A DNA stretch of 15,828 nt from Sulfurovum sp. GTDB lineage: Bacteria; Campylobacterota; Campylobacteria; Campylobacterales; Sulfurovaceae. The position numbers were made by a program, and so were the translations under genes. The stretch covers positions 1 to 15,828 of the forward strand of contig DQSX01000012.1 in assembly GCA_015663065.1 (NCBI GenBank), written 5' to 3'. Under the pieces are notes generated by a model, which had not been told where the DNA came from, made no database searches, and saw only the letters and a list, made by a program, of their open reading frames with translations. Of this stretch, positions 1 through 6,685 are shown piece after piece (positions within the stretch are counted from its first letter, which is position 1; each line of letters opens with the position of its first letter).

Positions 1-47
1 ATTAAACAAATTAAGCTATACTCATTAAAACTAAAAAAGGTACATTT

Positions 48-353
48 TTGAAAAAGATATTCATACAATTATTGCTGTTATGTTCACTCTTTTTCAATAT
101 TGCTCATGCCTCGATTATCGCTGTAGAAGATGAATGTCATCATGAGTCAGTACATGAGTATGTACTAGAACAAAGTGAGACTACAGAGTGTGGTGACCTT
201 TGTGATATACATCATCTTTTTCACTTTATGGCTATCATCGATACCCCTCTAGTGACAACAGAGACAAACTTTAACAAAACAGAACTTACACACAAATCTA
301 CACATTATACCCCTCCATTCCAAAAAACAAACATTAAACCCCCTATAGCTTAA
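48..353 (+). CDS. Small exported His/Cys-rich protein, CzcI/CrdA-like in position
   Basis: A 101-residue protein starting at a TTG codon, with a purine-rich ribosome site (AAAAAAGG, 33-40) seven bases upstream; no in-frame ATG fits better. Residues 1-21 form a signal peptide ending in AHA before Ser22, a good signal peptidase I site, so an 80-residue periplasmic product is expected. The mature part carries potential metal ligands: CHH near residue 30, then ECGDLC and HHLFHF around residues 47-59. It sits 68 bp before the efflux channel gene. Small secreted proteins occupy the same place before RND efflux operons in other bacteria (CzcI before czcCBA, CrdA before crdB-czcBA of Helicobacter, from memory). 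A metal-binding or sensing accessory role is inferred from composition and position only; sequence homology to either family is not shown here. A TATACT at 17-22 could be its -10. Confidence 0.7.
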   Translation: MKKIFIQLLLLCSLFFNIAHASIIAVEDECHHESVHEYVLEQSETTECGDLCDIHHLFHFMAIIDTPLVTTETNFNKTELTHKSTHYTPPFQKTNIKPPIA

Positions 354-421
354 CCCCTCCACTATACCCTAGTTCTCTCAATTGAACACACATTTAAACA
401 TATAAAATTACAGGAATACCT

Positions 422-1597
422 ATGAAAAAAATTATCATGATTTTTTTGAGCCTCTCTCTTGGTCTCTTTGCCATGAGTTATGAACAGTTCAAAAAACATA
501 CAGAAAAAAACTCAAAAATACTGAAGAGTCAAAAACTCTCAGAACAGACAACAGAGCAAGAGAATAAAATACTTTTAAGAACAGCAAACCCTATACTCAA
601 TCTTGAAGCATCAAGATTTGATGAAGAAATAGGTGAAAACAGTTTTGGTTATGCAATCTCTGCTTCCCAAACTATTCGCACGGGGAACTATATGGATGGT
701 ATTAACGATAAAGCCTATGCTTCATCACTACTCTCTAAAGCATTCATTACACAAGGAAGAGCAGGCTATTTCAAAACATTGGAATCACTCTATACACAGT
801 ATGTCTATCAAAATAAAATGCTGACACTGCTTCAGGAAGAGTATAAACTCTCCAATAAAGTGAGTCAGATGGTCAAAGAACGTTACCAGGGTGGTTCAGA
901 AAATAAAGTGTCTTACCTGCAGGCGAGAACAGAAACGTTGACACTCAAAACGCAAATGTACACAACCAAACAACAGGAAAGTATGCTTTACTACCAGCTT
1001 CTTGCCCTTGCCGGGTTCTCTAAAAAAGTCTCTTTAGAAAAAAGATTCATCTACTCTGTATCTGCCAATACCAAGCATTCATCCAGGCTCAGTCCAAAGC
1101 AAAAAGTACTCAAAGCCAAAGAAAAAGTTTACCAAAGTGATTACAGTATGAACCAAAGTGCATTACAAAACTATGATCTCTATGCGGGTATGGAAAAAGA
1201 GCCTGAGCAGTCCATACTCAGAGTGGGAATCAATATTCCTCTTACCATTCACAATGACCGGAGTGAAGAGCGTATGCTTGCTAAACTGAAAATGCAGCAG
1301 ACACAACTTGATGCTGAACAGCTTATACTCACAACACAGTCACAAAAACGTATGCTCAAAGCAGCCATTAGAGAACTTTCTGCACAATATCATGCACTTA
1401 GATCTTTGCAAGCTGAGCAACAAGAACTTACTAGCCTTCTTCAGGAAGGATACACACTGGCAAAAGGGTCACTTTTTCAACTGATGTCTGCCAAAAACAA
1501 ACTCATACAGACAAAAAAATCTCTACTTCAAACCCATAAGATGATCAACGATCAAAAAATCGAATTACGTTTTTTACAAGGAAACTACAATGACTAA
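422..1597 (+). CDS. TolC/CzcC-like outer-membrane channel of the tripartite efflux system
   Basis: A 391-residue outer-membrane efflux protein that should form the exit duct of the pump encoded by the next two genes. The start ATG follows AGGA at a normal distance. Residues 1-17 are a hydrophobic signal peptide with likely cleavage after LFA; there is no lipobox cysteine, unlike CusC. The rest has the family's long helical heptad-rich stretches: helices around 75-195 with the sequence QMVKERYQGGSENKVSYLQA, then a matching second half ending in LLQEGYTLAKGSLFQLMSAK. That repeated helix-loop plan, with YQGG or YTLAKG before the turn, is typical of TolC-family proteins. It is somewhat shorter than most family members (about 420-480). 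The last eight bases overlap the adaptor gene, so the two are probably translationally coupled. Confidence 0.88.
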   Translation: MKKIIMIFLSLSLGLFAMSYEQFKKHTEKNSKILKSQKLSEQTTEQENKILLRTANPILNLEASRFDEEIGENSFGYAISASQTIRTGNYMDGINDKAYASSLLSKAFITQGRAGYFKTLESLYTQYVYQNKMLTLLQEEYKLSNKVSQMVKERYQGGSENKVSYLQARTETLTLKTQMYTTKQQESMLYYQLLALAGFSKKVSLEKRFIYSVSANTKHSSRLSPKQKVLKAKEKVYQSDYSMNQSALQNYDLYAGMEKEPEQSILRVGINIPLTIHNDRSEERMLAKLKMQQTQLDAEQLILTTQSQKRMLKAAIRELSAQYHALRSLQAEQQELTSLLQEGYTLAKGSLFQLMSAKNKLIQTKKSLLQTHKMINDQKIELRFLQGNYND

Positions 1598-2747
1598 ATA
1601 TTTACTTTTACTTTTGCCCTTACTAGGCTTTGCATCTGCAATTAAGCTAGAACACGCTGAACTTAGACCTTTGGGTAAAATCATTAAAACTAATGCAGAG
1701 ATCACACAACTCTCTAACCAAAAGCAAGAGATAGTCTCCCGTCTTTCAGGACACTTAGAAGCATACTATGTCAAGCCTGGACAGCATGTAAAAGAGGGAG
1801 ATAAGGTAGTACTCATAGAATCTATCGAACTCTCTAAAATGACGGCTGAGTACCTTGCACTCATCCAGCAACTCAAAGCTACTGAAAATCAAATAAATAC
1901 AGCCATGACCTTACATAAAAAAGGTCTTGCCTCACAAAATGATGTAAGCAATGCTATCATCGCACTGGAAAACATACGCTCAAAACAAAGTGCCTTAACA
2001 TCACAGTTGCACTCATTGGACATTAAACCAAAGAGCCTAAAGAAAGCCACAGATAAGTTCGTACTCTATGCCCATGCAGATGGCGTAGTAGGAACTATCT
2101 TGGCACCCCTTCACTCAAACGTAGATGCACAAACATCACTGGTAACACTGGTAAATCAAGAAGGTTACTATGCTGTAGCATACCTAGGTGTCAAGGATGC
2201 GATGAAAATCACCAAAGAAACCAAAGGATGGGTAAGTATATCAGATAAAAAGTACCCCTCACACTTTGTACAACTCTTACCAAACATCGACCCTGAAACA
2301 CAGCGTGCTAAAGTGCTTTTTAGTATAGATAAAAGCCCATCTAGTCTACTTTTAGGTGCCTTTACACAGATCGATATCGCACTTGAACCGCATACTAATG
2401 CCGTGATGGTGAAAAAAACTGCCTTGAGCCTCTTTAAAGGAGAATGGGTTGTTTTTGTTGAGAAAGAGCATGAAGAAGAAGGTCATCATGATGAGAAATC
2501 CGATCATGACCATGATAAAGAAAAAGCGGGTCACGATGAGCATGATGACGAAGAGCATGGAGAACATGATGAAGATGAAGAGAAAGAGGAATCTCCTTAT
2601 GGAGCAAAAGTGGTAGAGATCATTGCATATGTTGGAGATTATGTGGCAGTCAAAGGGCTCAAAGAGGGTGAAGAATATGTCTCTGACGGTGTTTACTTTG
2701 TGAAGTCTATGATGCTCAAATCTTCCCTTGGCGAACATGGTCACTAG
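1590..2747 (+). CDS. czcB: RND periplasmic adaptor (membrane fusion protein), CzcB/CusB family, with His-rich insert
   Basis: A 385-residue adaptor that should bridge the inner-membrane RND pump and the outer-membrane channel. Residues 1-17 are a signal peptide (cleavage near ASA). A biotinyl-lipoyl-like half-motif (SGHLEAYYVKPGQHVKEGD, about residues 53-71) is followed by a helical hairpin (about 85-140), the second lipoyl half (LYAHADGVVGTILAP) and beta-barrel and membrane-proximal domains. Residues about 291-334 are an insert very rich in His, Asp and Glu, placed between two strands of the membrane-proximal domain; the C-terminus also ends GEHGH. Such stretches usually bind divalent metals. 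The ATG at 1590 has AAGGAA upstream and overlaps the channel gene; the pump gene follows within ten bases. The substrate is not determined by the sequence, but the insert fits Zn/Co/Cd/Ni at least as well as Cu. Confidence 0.9.
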   Translation: MTKYLLLLLPLLGFASAIKLEHAELRPLGKIIKTNAEITQLSNQKQEIVSRLSGHLEAYYVKPGQHVKEGDKVVLIESIELSKMTAEYLALIQQLKATENQINTAMTLHKKGLASQNDVSNAIIALENIRSKQSALTSQLHSLDIKPKSLKKATDKFVLYAHADGVVGTILAPLHSNVDAQTSLVTLVNQEGYYAVAYLGVKDAMKITKETKGWVSISDKKYPSHFVQLLPNIDPETQRAKVLFSIDKSPSSLLLGAFTQIDIALEPHTNAVMVKKTALSLFKGEWVVFVEKEHEEEGHHDEKSDHDHDKEKAGHDEHDDEEHGEHDEDEEKEESPYGAKVVEIIAYVGDYVAVKGLKEGEEYVSDGVYFVKSMMLKSSLGEHGH

Positions 2748-2750
2748 GAG
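2746..2750 (+). promoter_or_regulatory. Ribosome binding site deciding the RND pump start
   Basis: AGGAG, overlapping the last base pair or so of the adaptor stop codon region. It is directly adjacent to a TTG at 2751 and six bases before the ATG at 2757, so the ATG is the credible start and the TTG is not. Confidence 0.65.
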
Positions 2751-2756
2751 TTGTCT

Positions 2757-5700
2757 ATGAAACGTTTTTTTGAACTGTTAATACAGTATAAATTTCTCAT
2801 CATCGCTCTGTTTGTGGCCATCTCTGGATTTGGCTATAAAGCCTACCAAAACATTCCTGTGGATGCATTTCCTGACATTACGCCTAAACAGGTAGTCATC
2901 TATACAGAGAGCGCTGGAAACTCAGCAGAAGATATAGAAAAACTCATCACTTACCCTATAGAAGCAGCGATGTCTGGACTTCCTGGGGTAAAGATGATAC
3001 TTTCTAACTCCATCTTTGGGCTCTCTTATGTCTCCATTTTCTTTGAAGATGACTATGACACTTACCTTTTACGTCAACTCGTTACAGAAAGACTCAACAC
3101 TGTAGACATCCCTAAAGGATGGGGAACTCCTGTCATGGGACCCAACACTACAGGACTGGGACAAGTCCTCTGGTATGCGCTCAAAGATGAAAAGAAAAAA
3201 TACACGCCAAGCCAACTACGTCAAATGCATGAGTATGCAGTCACGCCTCTGTTCAAATCAGTCGATGGCGTAGAAGAGGTTATATCATGGGGTGGTTTTG
3301 AGAAACAGTATGAAGTACTCATCGACCCTATACGTTTACAAAATGTTGATGTCACCTATAATGAAATCATCGAAGCCCTGGAAAAGTCCAACCAATCTGT
3401 GGGAGGACAATACCTGGAGTTCAACCGTGAACAGTACCTCATACGTGCTGCTGGGCTTTACCAAAGTATGGATGACATCAGGAATACTGTCATTCGCACC
3501 AAAGATGCCAAAGTTGTAACCATCAACGATGTGGCTACTGTCAAAGAAGGAAAAGCACCTCGATTTGGAGCTGTCTCTATAGATGGCCAAGAGCGTGTCT
3601 TTGGTATGGTCTTACAGCGTTCAGGTACAAACGCAGCAAAGGTAGTAGAGCTCATCAAAGAAAAGATGCCACTTGTGAACGCTGCGTTAGCAAAAGGTGT
3701 TACGATAGACATCATCTATGACAGAACAGAGATCACCCACAAGGCAGTCAGTACCATGAATTCTGCCCTACTTACGGGTTCTGTTTTAGTAGCGATAATC
3801 CTCTTTTTATTTTTGTTTGAGTTGCGTTCGGCGTTTATTGTTATCCTCTCATTGCCTGCTTCTTTACTCATCGCCTTTTTAATGATGCAAGAGTATGGAC
3901 TCTCTGCCAACCTCATGTCACTTTCAGGTCTTGCCATAGCCATCGGGATGATAGTCGATGGCACCATCGTAGTGGTCGAAAATAGCTTTAGGCTCCTACA
4001 TGACAACCCTAAAGCATCACGAGAAGAAGTCATAGCTCAAGCCACAGCTGAGGTGGCAAAACCTGTACTTTTTGCTCTACTCATCATCGCTGTAGTGTTC
4101 ATCCCTCTACTTAGTCTTGAGGGACTTGCAGGGAAGCTTTATACGCCTATGGCACTGGATATTGTCTTTGTTATGCTTGGTTCCCTTGCTGTGGCACTTC
4201 TGCTTGTACCTGTCCTCTCCTATATGATGCTCAAACAGGGAAAACATGCCAACTCTCCGCTCATGACAGCCATCAAAGCTTTCTATACTCCTCTGCTGGT
4301 TTTCTCTTTGCAGCATGCCAAAAAACTGGTACTATTTACCTTCTTCATCTTCTTTGTACTTACAGGCTTACTCTCGCAACAGGGTAGAGAGTTTATGCCA
4401 GAACTTAACGAAGAGACCATTATGTACAGAGTCATAGCCATCCCTGGTACGGCACTCACACAAAGCGTGGAAAATGCCCAAGCCATAGAGAACTTCATAC
4501 GCAAGACTTATCCTCAAGAGGTCCTCTCTGTACTCTCTATGGTAGGACGTAGTGAGAAAGGCGAAACGGCACAAGCAAACTACATGGAAGTACTCCTCAC
4601 AATTGACCCTGAGTTCAAAGAGATACCTGCTTTAGATAAGGAGATGACTAAAAAACTCAAAGAGAAATTTAATTACCTACAGTTCATCTCCACGCAACCC
4701 ATCGCGATGAGAATCGAAGAGTTACTTGAAGGTATATCAGCTGAACTTGCAGTCAAGATCTACGGAGAAGACCAAAAAATCATGTCGCAGATTGCTAGCG
4801 ATATCTCAGGTGTATTAAGAGGTATCGAAGGACTGGATCATGCAGAAGTAGAAACACAGCTAGGACAAGCCCAAATAAACATCAAGCCTAACTATTTGGC
4901 ACTCTCTCGTTATGGTCTAAGCGTTGAAAATGTCATGCAAGTCATTCGTTATGGTGTAGGAGAAGAAGCAGTTACACAGAAAATAGAAGGTATTAAACGT
5001 TTTGGTATTGTGGCGAAACTCAAAGATGCCAAACAAAATATCGATACACTTAAAACACTTGTTCTACGTTCTGACTCCGGTAAAGTTGTGACACTTGAAG
5101 AAGTATGTGACATAACCGTTATACAAGGTCCTGCCTTCATCAAAAGAGAAGACCTAAGCCGTTATATGGTACTTTCTTTGGAAGTAGAAGATCGTGACAT
5201 CGCTACTTTTGTTGAGGAAGCTGACAAGGAAATACGAGAAACAGTAAAAATCCCAGATGGGTATTACATCAAATGGGCCGGTGACTTTAAAAATATGCAA
5301 GAAGCCACAGCTACACTGGCGATGATTATACCTATTACCCTGTTGCTTATTATGCTTTTACTCTACACCGCATTTAACTCATTTAAAAAAGCTTTCCTCA
5401 TCTTATTGGGTGTGCCACTAGGGCTCATGGGAGGGATAGTCGCATTACTTGTAGCAGATATCTATCTTTCTGTTTCTGCCATTGTAGGGTTCATAGCCAT
5501 CTTTGCCATTGCCATACTCAACGGGATCGTACTGGTCTCCTTCATCGATGAACTGCGTAAAAAATTCCCGGATATCAAAACCATAGACCTGGTGAAAAAT
5601 GCCACACTGCTACGCCTGAGACCTGTCTTGATGACAGCATTTACTACACTTTTTGGTATTTTGCCACTCTTGTATGCTACGGGTGTTGGGTCGGAGATCC

Positions 5701-5810
5701 AGTATCCACTTTCAGTAGTAGTAACAGGAGGGATCATCTCTTCAACTATACTGACGCTTTTAGTCTTACCGGGGCTATATGTACTATTTTTTAAACAAAA
5801 GGAAATATAA
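2757..5810 (+). CDS. czcA: Heavy-metal efflux RND pump, CzcA/CusA (HME) family
   Basis: A full-length (1017-residue) proton-driven inner-membrane pump of the heavy-metal RND family, working with the two proteins before it. The ATG at 2757 is chosen over the in-frame TTG at 2751 because AGGAG (2746-2750) would abut the TTG but lies six bases before the ATG. Visible parts are TM1 (about 12-30), a first periplasmic loop, TM2-TM6 (about 335-490), a second large loop and TM8-TM12 (about 850-1010). The TM4 proton-relay segment reads AIGMIVDGTIVVVEN, with Asp401 and Glu408; the first Asp of the CzcA signature (DFG) is Ala395, as in CusA-type pumps, while DG rather than DA follows CzcA. In the porter domain QPIAMRIEELLEGI (from Gln647) resembles CzcA, and the CusA methionine relay is not apparent. 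Substrate is therefore uncertain, with divalent cations favoured over Cu(I). Confidence 0.93.
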   Translation: MKRFFELLIQYKFLIIALFVAISGFGYKAYQNIPVDAFPDITPKQVVIYTESAGNSAEDIEKLITYPIEAAMSGLPGVKMILSNSIFGLSYVSIFFEDDYDTYLLRQLVTERLNTVDIPKGWGTPVMGPNTTGLGQVLWYALKDEKKKYTPSQLRQMHEYAVTPLFKSVDGVEEVISWGGFEKQYEVLIDPIRLQNVDVTYNEIIEALEKSNQSVGGQYLEFNREQYLIRAAGLYQSMDDIRNTVIRTKDAKVVTINDVATVKEGKAPRFGAVSIDGQERVFGMVLQRSGTNAAKVVELIKEKMPLVNAALAKGVTIDIIYDRTEITHKAVSTMNSALLTGSVLVAIILFLFLFELRSAFIVILSLPASLLIAFLMMQEYGLSANLMSLSGLAIAIGMIVDGTIVVVENSFRLLHDNPKASREEVIAQATAEVAKPVLFALLIIAVVFIPLLSLEGLAGKLYTPMALDIVFVMLGSLAVALLLVPVLSYMMLKQGKHANSPLMTAIKAFYTPLLVFSLQHAKKLVLFTFFIFFVLTGLLSQQGREFMPELNEETIMYRVIAIPGTALTQSVENAQAIENFIRKTYPQEVLSVLSMVGRSEKGETAQANYMEVLLTIDPEFKEIPALDKEMTKKLKEKFNYLQFISTQPIAMRIEELLEGISAELAVKIYGEDQKIMSQIASDISGVLRGIEGLDHAEVETQLGQAQINIKPNYLALSRYGLSVENVMQVIRYGVGEEAVTQKIEGIKRFGIVAKLKDAKQNIDTLKTLVLRSDSGKVVTLEEVCDITVIQGPAFIKREDLSRYMVLSLEVEDRDIATFVEEADKEIRETVKIPDGYYIKWAGDFKNMQEATATLAMIIPITLLLIMLLLYTAFNSFKKAFLILLGVPLGLMGGIVALLVADIYLSVSAIVGFIAIFAIAILNGIVLVSFIDELRKKFPDIKTIDLVKNATLLRLRPVLMTAFTTLFGILPLLYATGVGSEIQYPLSVVVTGGIISSTILTLLVLPGLYVLFFKQKEI

Positions 5811-5833
5811 AGTGTTTCTGTTGTCTTGTTTCC

Positions 5834-5857
5834 AGAATACTATATTTAGCGTATTCT
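5834..5857. other. Weak inverted repeat after the RND pump gene
   Basis: AGAATAC and GTATTCT form a 7-bp stem with a 10-base loop, 24 bases past the pump stop codon. It is AT-rich and not followed by a T-tract on the + strand, so it is at best a weak terminator. On the - strand it would lie near the 5' end of the transcript predicted from the promoter at 5867-5898. Confidence 0.3.
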
Positions 5858-5866
5858 CCTTAATTC

Positions 5867-5898
5867 ATTATATACATATGGCGTGTAAAAAGTGTGCA
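5867..5898 (-). promoter_or_regulatory. Fifth copper-box-type promoter, pointing antisense into the pump gene
   Basis: Read on the - strand: TGCACA (5898-5893), five bases CTTTT, TACACG (5887-5882), nine bases, then a perfect TATAAT (5872-5867). The hexamer period (11 bp) and the 9-bp gap to the -10 are the same as in the four gene-linked promoters of the window. Transcription would begin near 5860 and run into the 3' end of the RND pump gene on the opposite strand. No start codon or ORF follows at a sensible distance, so the product would be an antisense or other noncoding RNA, or the site may be left from a lost gene. Confidence 0.55.
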
Positions 5899-5931
5899 GA
5901 AGTTATTTAAATGAAATATGTATATTGCAAG

Positions 5932-5945
5932 ATGCAAAATTGCAT
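5932..5945. repeat. Short inverted repeat in the convergent intergenic region
   Basis: ATGCAA and TTGCAT separated by AA. A hairpin with a 2-base loop is unlikely, so this is better seen as a possible protein-binding palindrome or chance. No function is assigned. Confidence 0.2.
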
Positions 5946-5951
5946 GATATA

Positions 5952-5970
5952 TTCCCGACCTAGTCGGGAA
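5952..5970 (-). terminator. Hairpin after the - strand oxidase operon, possible terminator
   Basis: TTCCCGAC and GTCGGGAA form a perfect 8-bp stem with a 3-base loop, 21 bases past the stop codon of the - strand copB-like gene. There is no clean T-run after it on either strand (the - strand continues TATATCATGC), so it may stabilise the 3' end rather than terminate by itself. It is the strongest hairpin between the two convergent operons. Confidence 0.45.
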
Positions 5971-5990
5971 AGACAGAAGAAGGAGTCATT

Positions 5991-6677
5991 TTAAAACCAG
6001 AACCGTACCCCCACAAGCAGTGAGGTTTCATCAACAGGATTAAAGTCTTCTGTGTTGCCAAATGTCTTTTCCCACGTGACACCTATATAGGGTGCAAATT
6101 CACGTATAAACTCATAGCGTAGACGCAATCCTGCTTCGATGGAGGAGAGTCCAGAGCCAAGATTCATTTGAGGATCGTCTTTGGTATAGAAGTCTGCTTC
6201 AAGTGAAGGTGTAAATATGAGCTTCTGTGTGATCAGTGCTTCATACTCCGCATCCAGACGCAGTCCTACATTTCCGTCACCGTTAAAAAGTACTGCAGCC
6301 CTTGTTTCAAAGAAATAGGGAGCCAGACCTGCGATGGCTATCTCTCCCCAGGTTTGTGAGGCATCATCATTTTTATCATAGGCAATACCTGCCTGAATAT
6401 CCCAAAATGGTGCGATGGCTCGGGAATAAACTAATTCATTCTGACTTGTCTCTAGCCCATTTGACGTTGCTTCACCTTCGCTATAGATGTAGAGTTTGTC
6501 GATGTCGTATCCTACATAGAAGCTTCCTTCCCACACTTTTGTATTCTCATCATTGTTCAGTATTTCAAATTTATCCATAATGAACATCGTACGTATGGGG
6601 TCATCGGCACCGGCTGCATTTAAATTTTGCCCAAAAGAGAAGAGAGTTACTAAACTTAATATTATTCTTTTCATCAT
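5991..6677 (-). CDS. copB: CopB/PcoB-family outer-membrane copper resistance protein
   Basis: A 228-residue outer-membrane beta-barrel protein of the CopB/PcoB copper-resistance family, last gene of the - strand operon. Two adjacent ATGs (6677 and 6674) follow AAGGA; the first is used here. Residues 1-21 are a signal peptide (cleavage near LNA). The mature protein has the recognisable family core: MDKFE, EGEATSNGLETSQNELVYSR, APFWDIQAGIAYD, GLAPYFFETRA, an EYEALITQKLIFTPSLE stretch, SGLSSIEAGLRLRYE and REFAPYIGVTWEKTFG, ending in the aromatic GVRFWF common to barrel proteins. The Met/His-rich N-terminal region seen in several plasmid CopB proteins is missing, so this is a short form. It lies eight bases after the PcoA-type oxidase gene, the usual copA-copB pairing, and probably handles periplasmic or outer-membrane copper. 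Confidence 0.9.
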   Translation of the reverse strand: MMKRIILSLVTLFSFGQNLNAAGADDPIRTMFIMDKFEILNNDENTKVWEGSFYVGYDIDKLYIYSEGEATSNGLETSQNELVYSRAIAPFWDIQAGIAYDKNDDASQTWGEIAIAGLAPYFFETRAAVLFNGDGNVGLRLDAEYEALITQKLIFTPSLEADFYTKDDPQMNLGSGLSSIEAGLRLRYEFIREFAPYIGVTWEKTFGNTEDFNPVDETSLLVGVRFWF

Positions 6678-6685
6678 GATTTCCT

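Noticed and set aside
1..22. TAAACA (3-8) before a TATACT (17-22), a possible box half upstream of the first gene
   Set aside because: The gap is eight bases, the match is imperfect and the other half would be outside the window, so it cannot be judged.
384..406. AACACA/TAAACA-like pair and TATAAA before the channel gene
   Set aside because: The hexamers do not match the box and the TATAAA would directly abut the second one rather than follow after nine bases.
1381..1398. TGCACA followed by TGCACT inside the outer-membrane channel gene, resembling the copper box
   Set aside because: The hexamers are 12 bp apart instead of 11, the site is inside coding sequence, and no -10 was identified at the required distance.
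2352..2744. 130-codon open frame on the - strand opposite the adaptor gene
   Set aside because: It is the mirror of the His/Asp/Glu-rich coding repeat (GAT/CAT/GAA codons give Met/Ile/Phe runs); no ribosome site and no sensible protein.
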